A stretch of 64,000 bases of DNA from Deltaproteobacteria bacterium UBA1386. Lineage in GTDB: Bacteria; Desulfobacterota; Syntrophorhabdia; Syntrophorhabdales; Syntrophorhabdaceae. The translations under genes were made by a program, and so were the position numbers. Every line of letters begins with the position of its first letter. The stretch's first letter is position 1. Location of the stretch: NCBI GenBank assembly GCA_002305765.1, contig DBQU01000068.1, positions 1 to 64,000 of the forward strand, given 5' to 3'. The notes below the pieces were generated by a model that was not told where the DNA came from, did no database searches, and saw nothing but the letters and a program-made list of their open reading frames with translations. Positions 26,618 to 35,144 of the stretch are shown in pieces.

Positions 26618-26908
26618 CTAGCCTTTCGGATAGAGGTCCCGGAAGACCTTCCCGAAGGCCCGCACGTTCCGGGCTATGACATCGGCGGAATAGACGTGCA
26701 AAGGAAGCTTGTACCGCTCGATCCACCACGAGAGGGAACGCTCGGCGATATGGGCCTCTTTCCCCGACGGCTTCACAAACTCTCCATCCCCCGCATCACT
26801 CCCCGTCACCGGACGAGCGCTCGACGCACCCACACCCGATCCAAGAAGCGCCGCGGCCCCCACCCCGACAACCCCATACTTGATAAACCCCCGCCTATCG
26901 ATATCCAC
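26618..26908 (-). pseudogene. N-terminal part (Tat signal) of the interrupted decarboxylase
   Basis: 96 residues from GTG 26908, which follows GAGGAG at good spacing. The twin-arginine signal DRRGFIKYG is followed by a hydrophobic stretch and the start of the enzyme (YKLPLHVYSADVIARNVRAF). It ends at TAG immediately before the next frame-matched codon, GTG CGG TTT. Family members often have a residue such as Glu at this point, so a single GAG to TAG change is likely. The Tat signal suggests a periplasmic enzyme, unusual for this superfamily. Confidence 0.75.
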
Positions 26909-27055
26909 AACGGCCTCCTCACGGGAACGGTTATGGAAAGCGCTAACGGCTTTCCTGTCTTTGACAGACTCATGAAGAAACCCATCTTTCCTGTCGTTTC
27001 GGCCTGATCCGGAATCCACAGATTCTTCCAACAACACATATTTCCTGGATTCCGG

Positions 27056-27071
27056 CCTTCGCCGGAATGAC
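27056..27071. repeat. Dispersed CCTTCGCCGGAATGAC repeat, second site
   Basis: Exact copy of the 16-mer at 8660-8675. Nearby GATCCGGAATCC (27006-27017) and GGATTCCGG (27047-27055) make a further inverted pair. The 27072-27201 stretch up to lysS shows direct CCGTCCGCCCGTT repeats and no gene. Confidence 0.6.
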
Positions 27072-27201
27072 AGGGATTGAAACAATCAGGGAAAAGGCGG
27101 GTACATTGAACAACCCTTCGAACCCGCAGAAAGCCTTTTCTGCTTTTACCCGTCCGCCCGTTAGGCGCACAAGCGCCGACCCGTCCGCCCGTTCACTCCT
27201 G

Positions 27202-28665
27202 TTACGGTCGCAAGAGCGGAAAAAGTATCACTTCCCGTATCGACGCACTGTCCGTGAGCAGCATCGTCAGCCTGTCTATGCCGATCCCCTGGCCGGCGGT
27301 CGGGGGAAGACCGTATTCGAGGGCGGTGATATAGTCGTCATCGAGGGTCGCGCCCTCTTCCTTCTGCGCTATCTGGAACTCGAAGCGCTCGCGCTGGTCC
27401 TCCGGGTCGTTGAGCTCGTTGAAGCCGTTGGCTATCTCCATGCCCGATATGTAGAGCTCAAAGCGCTCCGTGATATCGGGGTTCTCTGCGCTGCGCTTCG
27501 CGAGGGGAGAGACCTCTATGGGGTACTGGGTTATGAAGGTGGGCTGGATGAGCTTCTTTTCGCAGAGTTCCTCGAAGATCTCGGTGATGAGCTTACCCTT
27601 CGACTCCTTCTCGGCGCCCTCTATCTCAAGCTCCTTTGCGTACGCGGCAAGGCGCGCCGGGTCGTCAAGGGCGGAGAGGTCGAAATTGCCGTACTCGGCC
27701 ATGGCCTCGGCCATGGTGATCTTCCTCCAGGGCGGGGTGAAGTCTATCTGCTGCTCATTATATGTAATGGTGTAGGTTCCGAAGATCTCCTTCACCAGCG
27801 ACGATACCATGTCCTCGGTGAGGGCCATGAGGTCCTCGTAAGTGGCGTAGGCCTGGTAGTATTCGAGCATGGTGAACTCCGGGTTGTGGCGCACGGAGAT
27901 GCCTTCGTTGCGGAAGTTCCTGTTGATCTCGAAGACGCGCTCGAAACCTCCCACGACAAGACGCTTGAGGTAGAGTTCCGGGGCTATACGGAGGAAAAGG
28001 TCCATGCCCATGGCGTTGTGATGGGTGACGAAGGGCTTGGCCGTGGCGCCGCCGGGGATGACCTGCATCATGGGCGTTTCCACCTCGATGAAGTCGCGCT
28101 CGATGAAATACCGCCTGATATAGTCGATGATCCTTGCCCGCGTTTTGAAAACGTCCCGCACCTTTTCGTTGACGATGAGGTCGAGGTAGCGCTTGCGGTA
28201 GCGTTCCTCGACGTCCTTGAGCCCATGCCATTTCTCGGGCAGAGGGCGCAGGGACTTGGTAAGGAGCTTTACGCTGTCGGCGAGCACCGTCAGTTCCCCT
28301 GTTCTCGTCTTGAAGACCTTGCCCTCGAGGCCGATGATGTCGCAGATGTCGAACTTCTTGAATACATCGTAGCCGGGGCTTTTCAGGACATCCTTGCGGA
28401 TATAGGCCTGCATCTTCCCCTTCCTGTCCTGCACATGGATGAAGGCGCTCTTGCCGAAATCGCGGAAGGCCATGATGCGTCCCGCGATTGCGACACGCTC
28501 TTCGTTCTTTTCCAGGTCTTCGGCGCTTTGCGGCCCGAACCTTTCTTCCACGTCCTTCGTCGTGGTATAGGGACCCCTGTCCTGGGGGTAGGTATCGATG
28601 CCCTGCTCCTTCAGGCTTTTTTCTTTTTCCTTGCGCACGGCATAGAGCTCATTTGTCGGTTCCAT
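27202..28665 (-). CDS. lysS: Lysyl-tRNA synthetase, class II
   Basis: 487 aa. The start at ATG 28665 follows GAGG at five bases; a TTG at 28680 is less likely. The N-terminal OB-fold anticodon-binding domain (~50-150) carries VAIAGRIMAFRDFGKSAFIHVQD. The class II catalytic core shows motif 2 (FRNEGISVRHNPEFTMLEYYQAY) and motif 3 (GIGIDRLTMLL near the C-terminus). Full family length. It charges tRNA-Lys in the cytosol. Confidence 0.97.
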   Translation of the reverse strand: MEPTNELYAVRKEKEKSLKEQGIDTYPQDRGPYTTTKDVEERFGPQSAEDLEKNEERVAIAGRIMAFRDFGKSAFIHVQDRKGKMQAYIRKDVLKSPGYDVFKKFDICDIIGLEGKVFKTRTGELTVLADSVKLLTKSLRPLPEKWHGLKDVEERYRKRYLDLIVNEKVRDVFKTRARIIDYIRRYFIERDFIEVETPMMQVIPGGATAKPFVTHHNAMGMDLFLRIAPELYLKRLVVGGFERVFEINRNFRNEGISVRHNPEFTMLEYYQAYATYEDLMALTEDMVSSLVKEIFGTYTITYNEQQIDFTPPWRKITMAEAMAEYGNFDLSALDDPARLAAYAKELEIEGAEKESKGKLITEIFEELCEKKLIQPTFITQYPIEVSPLAKRSAENPDITERFELYISGMEIANGFNELNDPEDQRERFEFQIAQKEEGATLDDDYITALEYGLPPTAGQGIGIDRLTMLLTDSASIREVILFPLLRP

Positions 28666-28694
28666 CGTATCCTCTGTCAATTGGCGATATATTT

Positions 28695-29969
28695 CTATAC
28701 TTCCACAACGACGTCATAATCAAGTGTTTTCACGACCTTTCCGTCGCGTATGTCTCCTTCGGAACAGGCGCCGTTCACGAAGGCGACCCCGTCGATGTCG
28801 GGCGCCTGGGTGAGCATCCTGCCCACCTTCGGGCTCGCGCCGACGTCCTCCACGATGACCTTCACCGTCTTCCCCAGAAGGTCCGCGAGACGGGTGCGGG
28901 ATATTTCCACCTGCGTCTCCATGAGGCGCGTGTAGCGGTCGCGCTTTACCCCTTTGCGTATCTGCCCCTTCATCCTGTACGCCGCGGTGCCTTCCTCCCT
29001 GGAGTACATGAAGGCGCCCAGCATGTCGAACTGATGGCGGCGCACGAAGGAGAGAAGGGCCTCGAACTCCTCTTCCGTCTCAGTCGGGAACCCGACGATG
29101 ATGGACGTCCGGAGCACCGCCCCGGGTATGCGCTGCCTCATCATCGCGAGCGTCTCTTCGAGGTAGGCCCTGGTATGCCCCCTGCCCATGAGGGAGAGGA
29201 TACGGTCCTCTGAATGCTGGATGGGGACATCGAGGTAGGGTATCACCCGCGCGTCGCTTCCCATGACGTCGATGAGCCCCTCCGTGATCCCCTTCGGATG
29301 CATGTACAGGAGCCTGAGATGCCAGTCACCCTTTTCCTTCAGGAGTGAGCGGATAAGACCGGTCAGCCCCTGTTCCCGTCCGGCGTCCTTTCCGTAGGAC
29401 GTGATGTCCTGACCGATGACGTTGATCTCACGATAACCCTGGTCGAGGAGCCAGCGGAACTCCCCGATCACGTCCTTTTCGGCCCTCGACGTCAAGCCTC
29501 CGCGGATGGCCGGTATGGTGCAGTACCGGCACCGGTTGTCGCAGCCTTCCTGTATTTTGAGATACGCCGTCGGCGGCTTCGTAAGCACCTGCCGGGGAAA
29601 GGTTTCCGAAAAACCTCCTTTCCCGAGGTGCAGGCCGCTTTTGCCGATGACGCGTTCTATCTCACCATACCGTGACCTGCCCACGAAGGCATCCACCTCG
29701 GGAAGGAGCCCGGCAAGCTCTTCGCCGTAGCGCTCCACGAGACATCCCGTGACAACAACCTTCCTGCCCGGCTCCCGGGCCGCCTCGAGGATGGTCTCGA
29801 TGGACTCCCGCGCGGCCTCGGCGATGAAGGCGCAGGTGTTGACGATGATCGTGTCGCCGTCATCGGAGACGGTGTGCCCCGCCGAGCAGAGTCTGCCCAC
29901 CATGTATTCCGATTCGACGAGGTTCTTGGGACATCCCAGGCTTACGATCCTAAATCTCATGAACGGCAC
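28695..29969 (-). CDS. rimO: Ribosomal protein S12 methylthiotransferase RimO
   Basis: 424 aa radical SAM enzyme that methylthiolates an aspartate of ribosomal protein S12. The UPF0004 domain has C13 (SLGCPKNLVESE, the RimO rather than MiaB form), C46 and C76. The radical SAM cysteines are C143, C147 and C150 (CDNRCRYC). A TRAM domain ends the protein. Start is GTG 29969 or ATG 29960. The first 20 bp overlap the end of the upstream TIGR02757 gene. Confidence 0.95.
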   Translation of the reverse strand: MPFMRFRIVSLGCPKNLVESEYMVGRLCSAGHTVSDDGDTIIVNTCAFIAEAARESIETILEAAREPGRKVVVTGCLVERYGEELAGLLPEVDAFVGRSRYGEIERVIGKSGLHLGKGGFSETFPRQVLTKPPTAYLKIQEGCDNRCRYCTIPAIRGGLTSRAEKDVIGEFRWLLDQGYREINVIGQDITSYGKDAGREQGLTGLIRSLLKEKGDWHLRLLYMHPKGITEGLIDVMGSDARVIPYLDVPIQHSEDRILSLMGRGHTRAYLEETLAMMRQRIPGAVLRTSIIVGFPTETEEEFEALLSFVRRHQFDMLGAFMYSREEGTAAYRMKGQIRKGVKRDRYTRLMETQVEISRTRLADLLGKTVKVIVEDVGASPKVGRMLTQAPDIDGVAFVNGACSEGDIRDGKVVKTLDYDVVVEV

Positions 29970-30786
29970 ATTTCTCCCTGCATCTGTCGCTTCTTTTCCC
30001 CGTGCACCCCGCCCCGATGCCGACGCCGTGGCAAAGGAAAAAGTCGTATTTCAAGGGGTCCGATGGGCAATAGCGCTTCAAGGCCTCCGTGATCTCCCGG
30101 GCAGCCCGGTACGAAGGGGTCTTCCGCCCGGTCCAGCCGAGGCATCTTCCCACCTTGTATATGTGCGTGTCGAGGGGTATGGTAAGGTCCGCCGGATCGA
30201 TGAAATCCCAGATGCCGATATCTATCTCGTCCTTTCTCACCATCCACCGGAGGAACATGCTCCAGCGCTTCTGCGCCCCCGTCGACGACGGCCTCGGAAA
30301 GAAGAAGGTGAGCCTGTCGTCACCGGCAAGGTAGGCATCACGGATGCGCCAGACGGCCCGCCGGGTGTCGCCCTCGTAAAAGGAGCGGAACATGGCGCCC
30401 AGGGACCCGTGATCGCCGACGATCCGGTGCAGCACCTCGAAAAGGTGAACAAGATCGTCCTCCTTCTGGAAGCGGTAGTACAGGCCTTTCAGTCCCTCCC
30501 ACGCGCCACGCCGGACGAAGCGTTCGGGGCCCTCGTCCATCAGCGCGAAGAGCTTCTCGAGGAAGCCCATGAAGACCTCGATCCTCCCGTAGGCGAACTG
30601 CGCCGCGATGAAGCCGGCGATCTCCCTGTCGGCGTCAAGGTGCCAGCGGTGGACGAAGGAAACGGGGTCCCCGTCCATCCGCCGGATAACCGCCGGCCCT
30701 TCTCTCTTGTAGATCCTTTCGAGATCGACTATCTGGGACCACCTTCCCGCGAAGGCCCCTGCATAAGGGACCGGATTTGCGAACAA
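29950..30786 (-). CDS. TIGR02757/DUF2400 family protein
   Basis: 278 aa. Segments typical of the family are FIAAQFAYGRIEVFM (83-97) and FIDPADLTIPLDTHIYKVGRCLGW (~191-214), with DHGSLGAMFRSFY between them. The C-terminus has clustered cysteines (CHGVGIGAGCTGKRSDRCREKC), possibly a metal or Fe-S site. The family looks helix-hairpin-helix/endonuclease III-like, but its role is unproven. The TTG start at 30786 is uncertain. It precedes and overlaps rimO. Confidence 0.82.
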   Translation of the reverse strand: MFANPVPYAGAFAGRWSQIVDLERIYKREGPAVIRRMDGDPVSFVHRWHLDADREIAGFIAAQFAYGRIEVFMGFLEKLFALMDEGPERFVRRGAWEGLKGLYYRFQKEDDLVHLFEVLHRIVGDHGSLGAMFRSFYEGDTRRAVWRIRDAYLAGDDRLTFFFPRPSSTGAQKRWSMFLRWMVRKDEIDIGIWDFIDPADLTIPLDTHIYKVGRCLGWTGRKTPSYRAAREITEALKRYCPSDPLKYDFFLCHGVGIGAGCTGKRSDRCREKCAVHEI

Positions 30787-30904
30787 TGTACACCAGGTGG
30801 GCCGATCTTTTCAAATCGTGTCCCGCCAGGGCAGCCCCGTTTTATATGGTAACCACACCCATATTTTCTAATTAATAAAACAGCAGCGCGTCCTTCCATG
30901 ATCC

Positions 30905-31138
30905 ATGGTAGATTGGTTCTTGGTTCTGCAAGACATCAATTTCATACGCAACCTGACGGGGGGTACGCTTGACCAAAAAAAATGTCCTCATTGCGGCAAA
31001 GAAGTGAAGGTCATTCCCTTCGGGAGCAGGTATATCGCTGTTTGCTGCAACCAGATCGTTTATGTCGGCCACGAAGCCCCGCGCAGTGAAGAGACCGACA
31101 ACCCGCAGGAGAATGCAGACAGGGGGCAACATCAATGA
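30905..31138 (+). CDS. Possible small zinc-ribbon protein
   Basis: 77 codons, or about 57 if it starts at the TTG near 30968 after a G-rich site. It has CPHCGKEVKVI and, later, a CC pair, which together could bind zinc. The codon pattern is plausible but no homologue is recognised, and start and expression are uncertain. Confidence 0.35.
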   Translation: MVDWFLVLQDINFIRNLTGGTLDQKKCPHCGKEVKVIPFGSRYIAVCCNQIVYVGHEAPRSEETDNPQENADRGQHQ

Positions 31139-31288
31139 GCGCCAGGTCCTCGCAGGCGCCCAACATGTGTCCAGGTGCCCCGGCACTCGAAACCCTCGCC
31201 CCATGATCCCCGGCCAAACCGGCCTCTTTTAGAATAAGAACCCGGACATCTCTTTCCCCGAAATAAAGCTCGGACCGGTTTTTTTGTG

Positions 31289-31318
31289 TTGACCTGCCGT
31301 TATATCCCATGATATATA
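31289..31318 (+). promoter_or_regulatory. Porin promoter
   Basis: TTGACC at 31289-31294, an 18-bp spacer and TATATA at 31313-31318, giving a leader of about 120 nt before the porin ATG. Confidence 0.55.
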
Positions 31319-31320
31319 GC

Positions 31321-31339
31321 ACGTGTAATATACACACGT
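31321..31339. promoter_or_regulatory. Operator-like inverted repeat at the porin start site
   Basis: ACGTGT and ACACGT separated by seven bases, placed right at or just after the expected transcription start. This is a position where a repressor would block the promoter. The binding protein is unknown. Confidence 0.35.
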
Positions 31340-31445
31340 ATATAGCGGTCGGCATCCCCAGGTGCAGATCGGGGTTCCGTCCCGGTGCTTACGGGCTGAT
31401 AAAGTTAAGATCTCCGGATCATGTCAATATTCGAAGGAGGATGGA

Positions 31446-32753
31446 ATGAAGAAGTGTTTGCTGGTTTTGTTTGTGGTCTCTCTTATTCTTCCGGTTCTGT
31501 GCAATGCCGGCAGCGTGTCGAGCAGATACGATGTCACATTCGGCGGCTTCGTGAAGTTCGACCTGGGCTTCACATCCCAGAACGGCAATGCCGATGCCAG
31601 TACGGCGGCCAGGAGCAGTACATCCAGCCGAAAGGTCCTTGCCGACGAGTATGGCAACACATTCATGAGCGGCGGCGAGACACGTTTCAACTTCCTTGTC
31701 AAGGGTCCCGACCTCTGGGGCGCGAAGACGAGCGCCTTTATCGAAGGCGATTTCCGCGGTGTGACAACGGGTAACCAGTACGGCGGCTTCAACCTGAGAC
31801 ACGCCTTCATGAAGCTTAAATGGCAATCCGCCGAGCTGATCGCCGGCCAGACCTGGCAGCAGTTCGGTATGCCTTACTACGGCGCGTGGATGGGCGCCGG
31901 CGACGTGACGGAATACCTCAGGGGGATCAGGCTGCCTCAGATCGCTCTCAGGTATTTCTTCACAAGGGAATTCAACGCCATGTTCGGCCTTGTCTCCGCG
32001 ACGGAATGGTCGGGTGCCAACAACTACTACGCCAATGGCGTCCGCGGTTCGAATGACGGCTTCGCCAGGAGCAGCTGGCCCGGGTTCGAGGGCGAGATCG
32101 CGTACTGGACGGACCGCTGCGGCAAGATCGGCCCCAATAACCTGAAGTTCGCGTTGGGCGGGTATTACGGCAAGGACAACGGCACGAGCGCGACGTATCT
32201 CACCGCGGCCGGCAACGATTACAGGGACGACACGATCAATTCCTGGGTCGCCGCCTTCAGGTACTCAATACCCATCGTCCCCGAGAGAAAGGGCAATAAG
32301 GCGATGGCCGTCCTTCTCAACGGCAATTTCTTTATCGGCCAGAACATCGCGGGCAACAACTGGCTCGGTACGGCGGGCTTGAGCGAGGGAAGCTATCAGA
32401 GACCGACCGGCGATCTGACGGCCCCGACGTCCTTCGGTCTTTTCACACAGGCGTCCTGGTGGATCACCGACAGCCTCTCGCTCAACGGGATGTACGGCTA
32501 CCTGAAGTTCAACTACAGCGGGTACGGGCGCAGCTTCAGCGCGACGGCCCGCGACAGGATCAACATGTCACAGACCTATGCGGCGAACCTCCTGTGGGAT
32601 GCCAATCAGGCCATCAGGTTCGGTATCCAGTGGATCCGGAACTTCTCGGGCTATAACGGGTACGGCACCCCCGGCACCAGCGTCGGTACCGGCAATGCCG
32701 ATCGCACGGGCGTTGCCGATATGTACAGGTTCGGAGCCTGGTACTTCTTCTGA
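31446..32753 (+). CDS. Outer-membrane beta-barrel (porin-like) protein
   Basis: 435 aa. ATG at 31446 after AGGAGG; signal peptide MKKCLLVLFVV... to about NAGS. The mature part alternates polar and aromatic residues as in barrel strands, with many Gly/Tyr/Asn. It opens with VTFGGFVKFDLGFTSQNG and closes with MYRFGAWYFF, whose terminal Phe is the BAM recognition residue. It resembles DcaP/trimeric-type porins of deltaproteobacteria. Substrate unknown. It is monocistronic, with its own promoter and terminator. Confidence 0.85.
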   Translation: MKKCLLVLFVVSLILPVLCNAGSVSSRYDVTFGGFVKFDLGFTSQNGNADASTAARSSTSSRKVLADEYGNTFMSGGETRFNFLVKGPDLWGAKTSAFIEGDFRGVTTGNQYGGFNLRHAFMKLKWQSAELIAGQTWQQFGMPYYGAWMGAGDVTEYLRGIRLPQIALRYFFTREFNAMFGLVSATEWSGANNYYANGVRGSNDGFARSSWPGFEGEIAYWTDRCGKIGPNNLKFALGGYYGKDNGTSATYLTAAGNDYRDDTINSWVAAFRYSIPIVPERKGNKAMAVLLNGNFFIGQNIAGNNWLGTAGLSEGSYQRPTGDLTAPTSFGLFTQASWWITDSLSLNGMYGYLKFNYSGYGRSFSATARDRINMSQTYAANLLWDANQAIRFGIQWIRNFSGYNGYGTPGTSVGTGNADRTGVADMYRFGAWYFF

Positions 32754-32783
32754 TCTCCCGCCGCAACCCCTTTTATAAGCACG

Positions 32784-32810
32784 AAAAGGGCCCTTCGAGG
32801 CCCTTTTTCT
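32784..32810 (+). terminator. Rho-independent terminator after the porin
   Basis: Stem AAAAGGGCC (32784-32792) with GGCCCTTTT (32799-32807), loop CTTCGA, then a T-rich tail. Thirty bases after the porin stop. Confidence 0.9.
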
Positions 32811-33028
32811 TTTGCCTGAACCCGCCCTCCCCTGGAGACGTCTGCCGGCCACGACGCAAATGGGGTCAGTGCCGGCATCTTTCCCCGGGGCCCTCCTGAC
32901 GCCTTAACACCTCATTGGAATGGCGAAACCGACGTGCATCGGGCAGAAAAAGAGGGTCATTTTTCTTCTTCCGAAAGTAATATGCTCAGACATGCTACGA
33001 TCACATTGACACGCACAAGGAGGAACGC

Positions 33029-33391
33029 ATGAAAAAAGGGAGGACTGGGGTTCGCGGAGGGAACGGGCGGGGGCCCGGGCTGTTCCTGATCTCTCTGGCC
33101 ATTGCGGCATCGTTCCTTGGCTTCGGCGCCGGAGCATCTCTCTCGGGGGACTCCGCGGGCCTGAGCGGGGACATCTCGAGCTACAGCGGCCAGGCCTCTG
33201 AGGCGCATTCGAGCGGCGGGTCCTATCTGCAGACATACAGGGCCAGGACCTACCACTGCGAGACGAAGAACATTCACACCGGCGTTTGCAGCTGCCCCGC
33301 CGGCTACAGCGCTCAGCTGGTAGCCCTGGCGGAAGGCCCCTCCTGTGATTACGAGCCCTGCTGGATCACCTATGGATACGTCTGCGAGTAA
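33029..33391 (+). CDS. Small secreted cysteine-containing protein
   Basis: 120 aa, ATG after AAGGAGG. A basic N-terminus, then a hydrophobic helix (~17-36), forms a signal peptide or anchor. A Ser/Gly-rich linker follows, then a C-terminal module with six cysteines (CETKNIHTGVCSCPAGY and CDYEPCWITYGYVCE). The pattern suggests disulfides outside the cytoplasm. No family recognised. A weak hairpin (33407-33432) follows the gene. Confidence 0.7.
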   Translation: MKKGRTGVRGGNGRGPGLFLISLAIAASFLGFGAGASLSGDSAGLSGDISSYSGQASEAHSSGGSYLQTYRARTYHCETKNIHTGVCSCPAGYSAQLVALAEGPSCDYEPCWITYGYVCE

Positions 33392-33529
33392 CCGAGCGGG
33401 CTGCCGGCCTGAGTTCTGATCTCCGCTCAGGCAAGGCTTTTCGGGACCTGACCCCCTGCCGTCGTTCCGGCATGAGAGAAGGGTGTCCTTGGCGCGGATC
33501 GAACGTGGTCTGCAGAAGGAAAGACACTT

Positions 33530-34702
33530 TCATTGCGATGTCTCTTCCTCGGTCTTTGCCAGTGTTTTTTCGATCTCCCTGGTAAGATCGATCATCAGGG
33601 TGTGGCTTTCGGGCGTGTACCTGGTGGTTCTGATCTCGGCCATCTTCCGGAGGGCCGCTATGACCCCTTCCGTCTTGCCCGTCTGTTCCATTATCGCTTC
33701 CATCGATGAGTGCCTTTCCTCGTCGGAAGCGGCCCGCACGCAGCGCCTCGCCATGCCGCCGATTATGGCATTGGCGTTGAGGAGATAGTGCGACAGCGTG
33801 GCCATGAGCTGGCGCAGCGTCGACAGGGCGATCGTCTTTCTTTCGTTCTCGAGCTCGACGAGGCGCAGCGTCTGTTTTTCGAGCGTCACCCTCTCCGTGA
33901 CGTCCCGGCAGATCCCGGCGGTCGCCGTTGCCCCGTCATAGGTGATCACCTTGACCTTGTTCTCCGAATAGAGCTTCCTGCCGTCCTTATGGAGCCTCAG
34001 GTATATATACTGGTCCGGGGCTTCCCCCGTCGACGCCCGTCTCCCCCGGATCCTGGTCAGCTGGCCCCGCGATTCGGGGGCCACAAAATCGAGATATGGC
34101 CGTCCGATGACCTCTTCCGCCGAATAGCCGTGCATCTCGCAGAACGCCCTGTTGGCGAATACCAGCCTTCCTTTCCTTGCGATGAAGTATCCGTCGTTGA
34201 TCTCCTCGACGAGCATCCGGTATTTCGCCTCCGATTCCGCCAATTCCCGTGTCCTTTCCCCGACCACCCGCTCCAGGTTCCCGGCGTGCTCCCGTATCGA
34301 CTGCTCGTGTTGAACCTGAAAATGGTCGCTGAATCTCCGGATGGTGTGGGAAAGGCAACAGTTCAACCTTTGAAGCGCATCGGGCAGGAGAGACGTATCG
34401 AGCTCCGTGAGGAAAATGGGCACGAGGACCGTCCTGTAGAGCTCGAAAGCCCCCTGGACCTCGGAGAGGGCGAAGCCGACATCGAGGCGCATGGCGGTGA
34501 TCTTCTCGATAAACCTGTCCATCTTCGAAAAATCGTCTTCCGTGAGTGCCGCGAAGTAGGCTTCCGTTGCCTCGGATATGGTCTCCCTGACCTCTTCCAC
34601 CGGGCGTCGGGAATAGCGCTCGCTCACCTCGGTCAGGATCCGCCTGACCCATTCCCCCATGATCTCATCCCGGCGCGCTTCAAGGAGGCTCTTGAGATCC
34701 AT
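33530..34702 (-). CDS. PAS-domain signalling protein with H-box but no ATPase domain
   Basis: 390 aa from ATG 34702; a TTG at 34732 is possible. The N-terminal ~150 residues are an RsbR/RsbRD-like helical globin-type sensor (MDLKSLLEARRDEIMGEW). PAS spans ~165-290 (YFIARKGRLVFANRAFCEMHGYSAEEVIG), ending ICRDVTERV. A dimerisation-like helix with LMATLSHYLLNANAIIGG follows. No N, G1 or G2 boxes follow, so it cannot bind ATP as a histidine kinase does. It may be a partner or phosphorelay protein, or a degenerate kinase. Confidence 0.8.
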   Translation of the reverse strand: MDLKSLLEARRDEIMGEWVRRILTEVSERYSRRPVEEVRETISEATEAYFAALTEDDFSKMDRFIEKITAMRLDVGFALSEVQGAFELYRTVLVPIFLTELDTSLLPDALQRLNCCLSHTIRRFSDHFQVQHEQSIREHAGNLERVVGERTRELAESEAKYRMLVEEINDGYFIARKGRLVFANRAFCEMHGYSAEEVIGRPYLDFVAPESRGQLTRIRGRRASTGEAPDQYIYLRLHKDGRKLYSENKVKVITYDGATATAGICRDVTERVTLEKQTLRLVELENERKTIALSTLRQLMATLSHYLLNANAIIGGMARRCVRAASDEERHSSMEAIMEQTGKTEGVIAALRKMAEIRTTRYTPESHTLMIDLTREIEKTLAKTEEETSQ

Positions 34703-34818
34703 TACAGAAAAGCCTATACCGGAACCCCGCAACCGTCAAGAACATGGTGCGATCACATCGATCGAAATCGCGGCATGGAGCAACGGAACAACGGGGCTTC
34801 GCATCTTACCGACCCTCC

Positions 34819-34977
34819 TCAGGACTTCGGGGGCTCGGGAGGAATGACCACCGAACTTTCCTCAAGTTTCTCCGTTTCGTTCTTCTCACATTCCGGGCAC
34901 TCCGGCGGCTCCTCCTCGCCGGGTATGGCCGAAAAGGTGATGCCGCACCTTCTGCATATATATGTCGCTTCAGCCAT
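34819..34977 (-). CDS. Small zinc-ribbon protein
   Basis: 52 aa, ATG 34977 preceded by AGGAGGTGCTAAG. CRRC (from YICRRCG) and CPEC (from ECPECEK) make a rubredoxin/FmdB-like zinc ribbon. The C-terminal tail is rich in Glu and Pro. Function unknown; such proteins often act in regulation or protein contacts. Confidence 0.75.
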   Translation of the reverse strand: MAEATYICRRCGITFSAIPGEEEPPECPECEKNETEKLEESSVVIPPEPPKS

Positions 34978-35144
34978 CTTAGCACCTCCTCGTGTTGTTT
35001 GCGTGCTGTACATCGATAAGCACCGGGCCAGCTGTTGTCAAGGAGACCTCGCCCTCATGCCCGGTACGGAAACAATCCGGGCGGGGAACACATTTTTCGT
35101 GAAACTTCTGGTGAAATTGTCTGTTATCGGGTTACATTGGATTA

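Larger units (their letters stand above)
30787..31445. other. 660-bp intergenic region upstream of the porin
   Basis: It contains one possible small zinc-ribbon gene (30905-31138), then AT-rich sequence with the porin promoter (31289-31318) and an operator-like inverted repeat (31321-31339). Nothing else convincing was found. Confidence 0.5.

Noticed and set aside
26618..26620. TAG read as pyrrolysine
   Set aside because: TAG ends other real genes here (the restriction enzyme and the peptide precursor), the enzyme family does not use pyrrolysine, and no pyl genes are seen.
27067..28719. 550-codon plus-strand open frame
   Set aside because: Antisense to lysS, whose class II motifs are clear.
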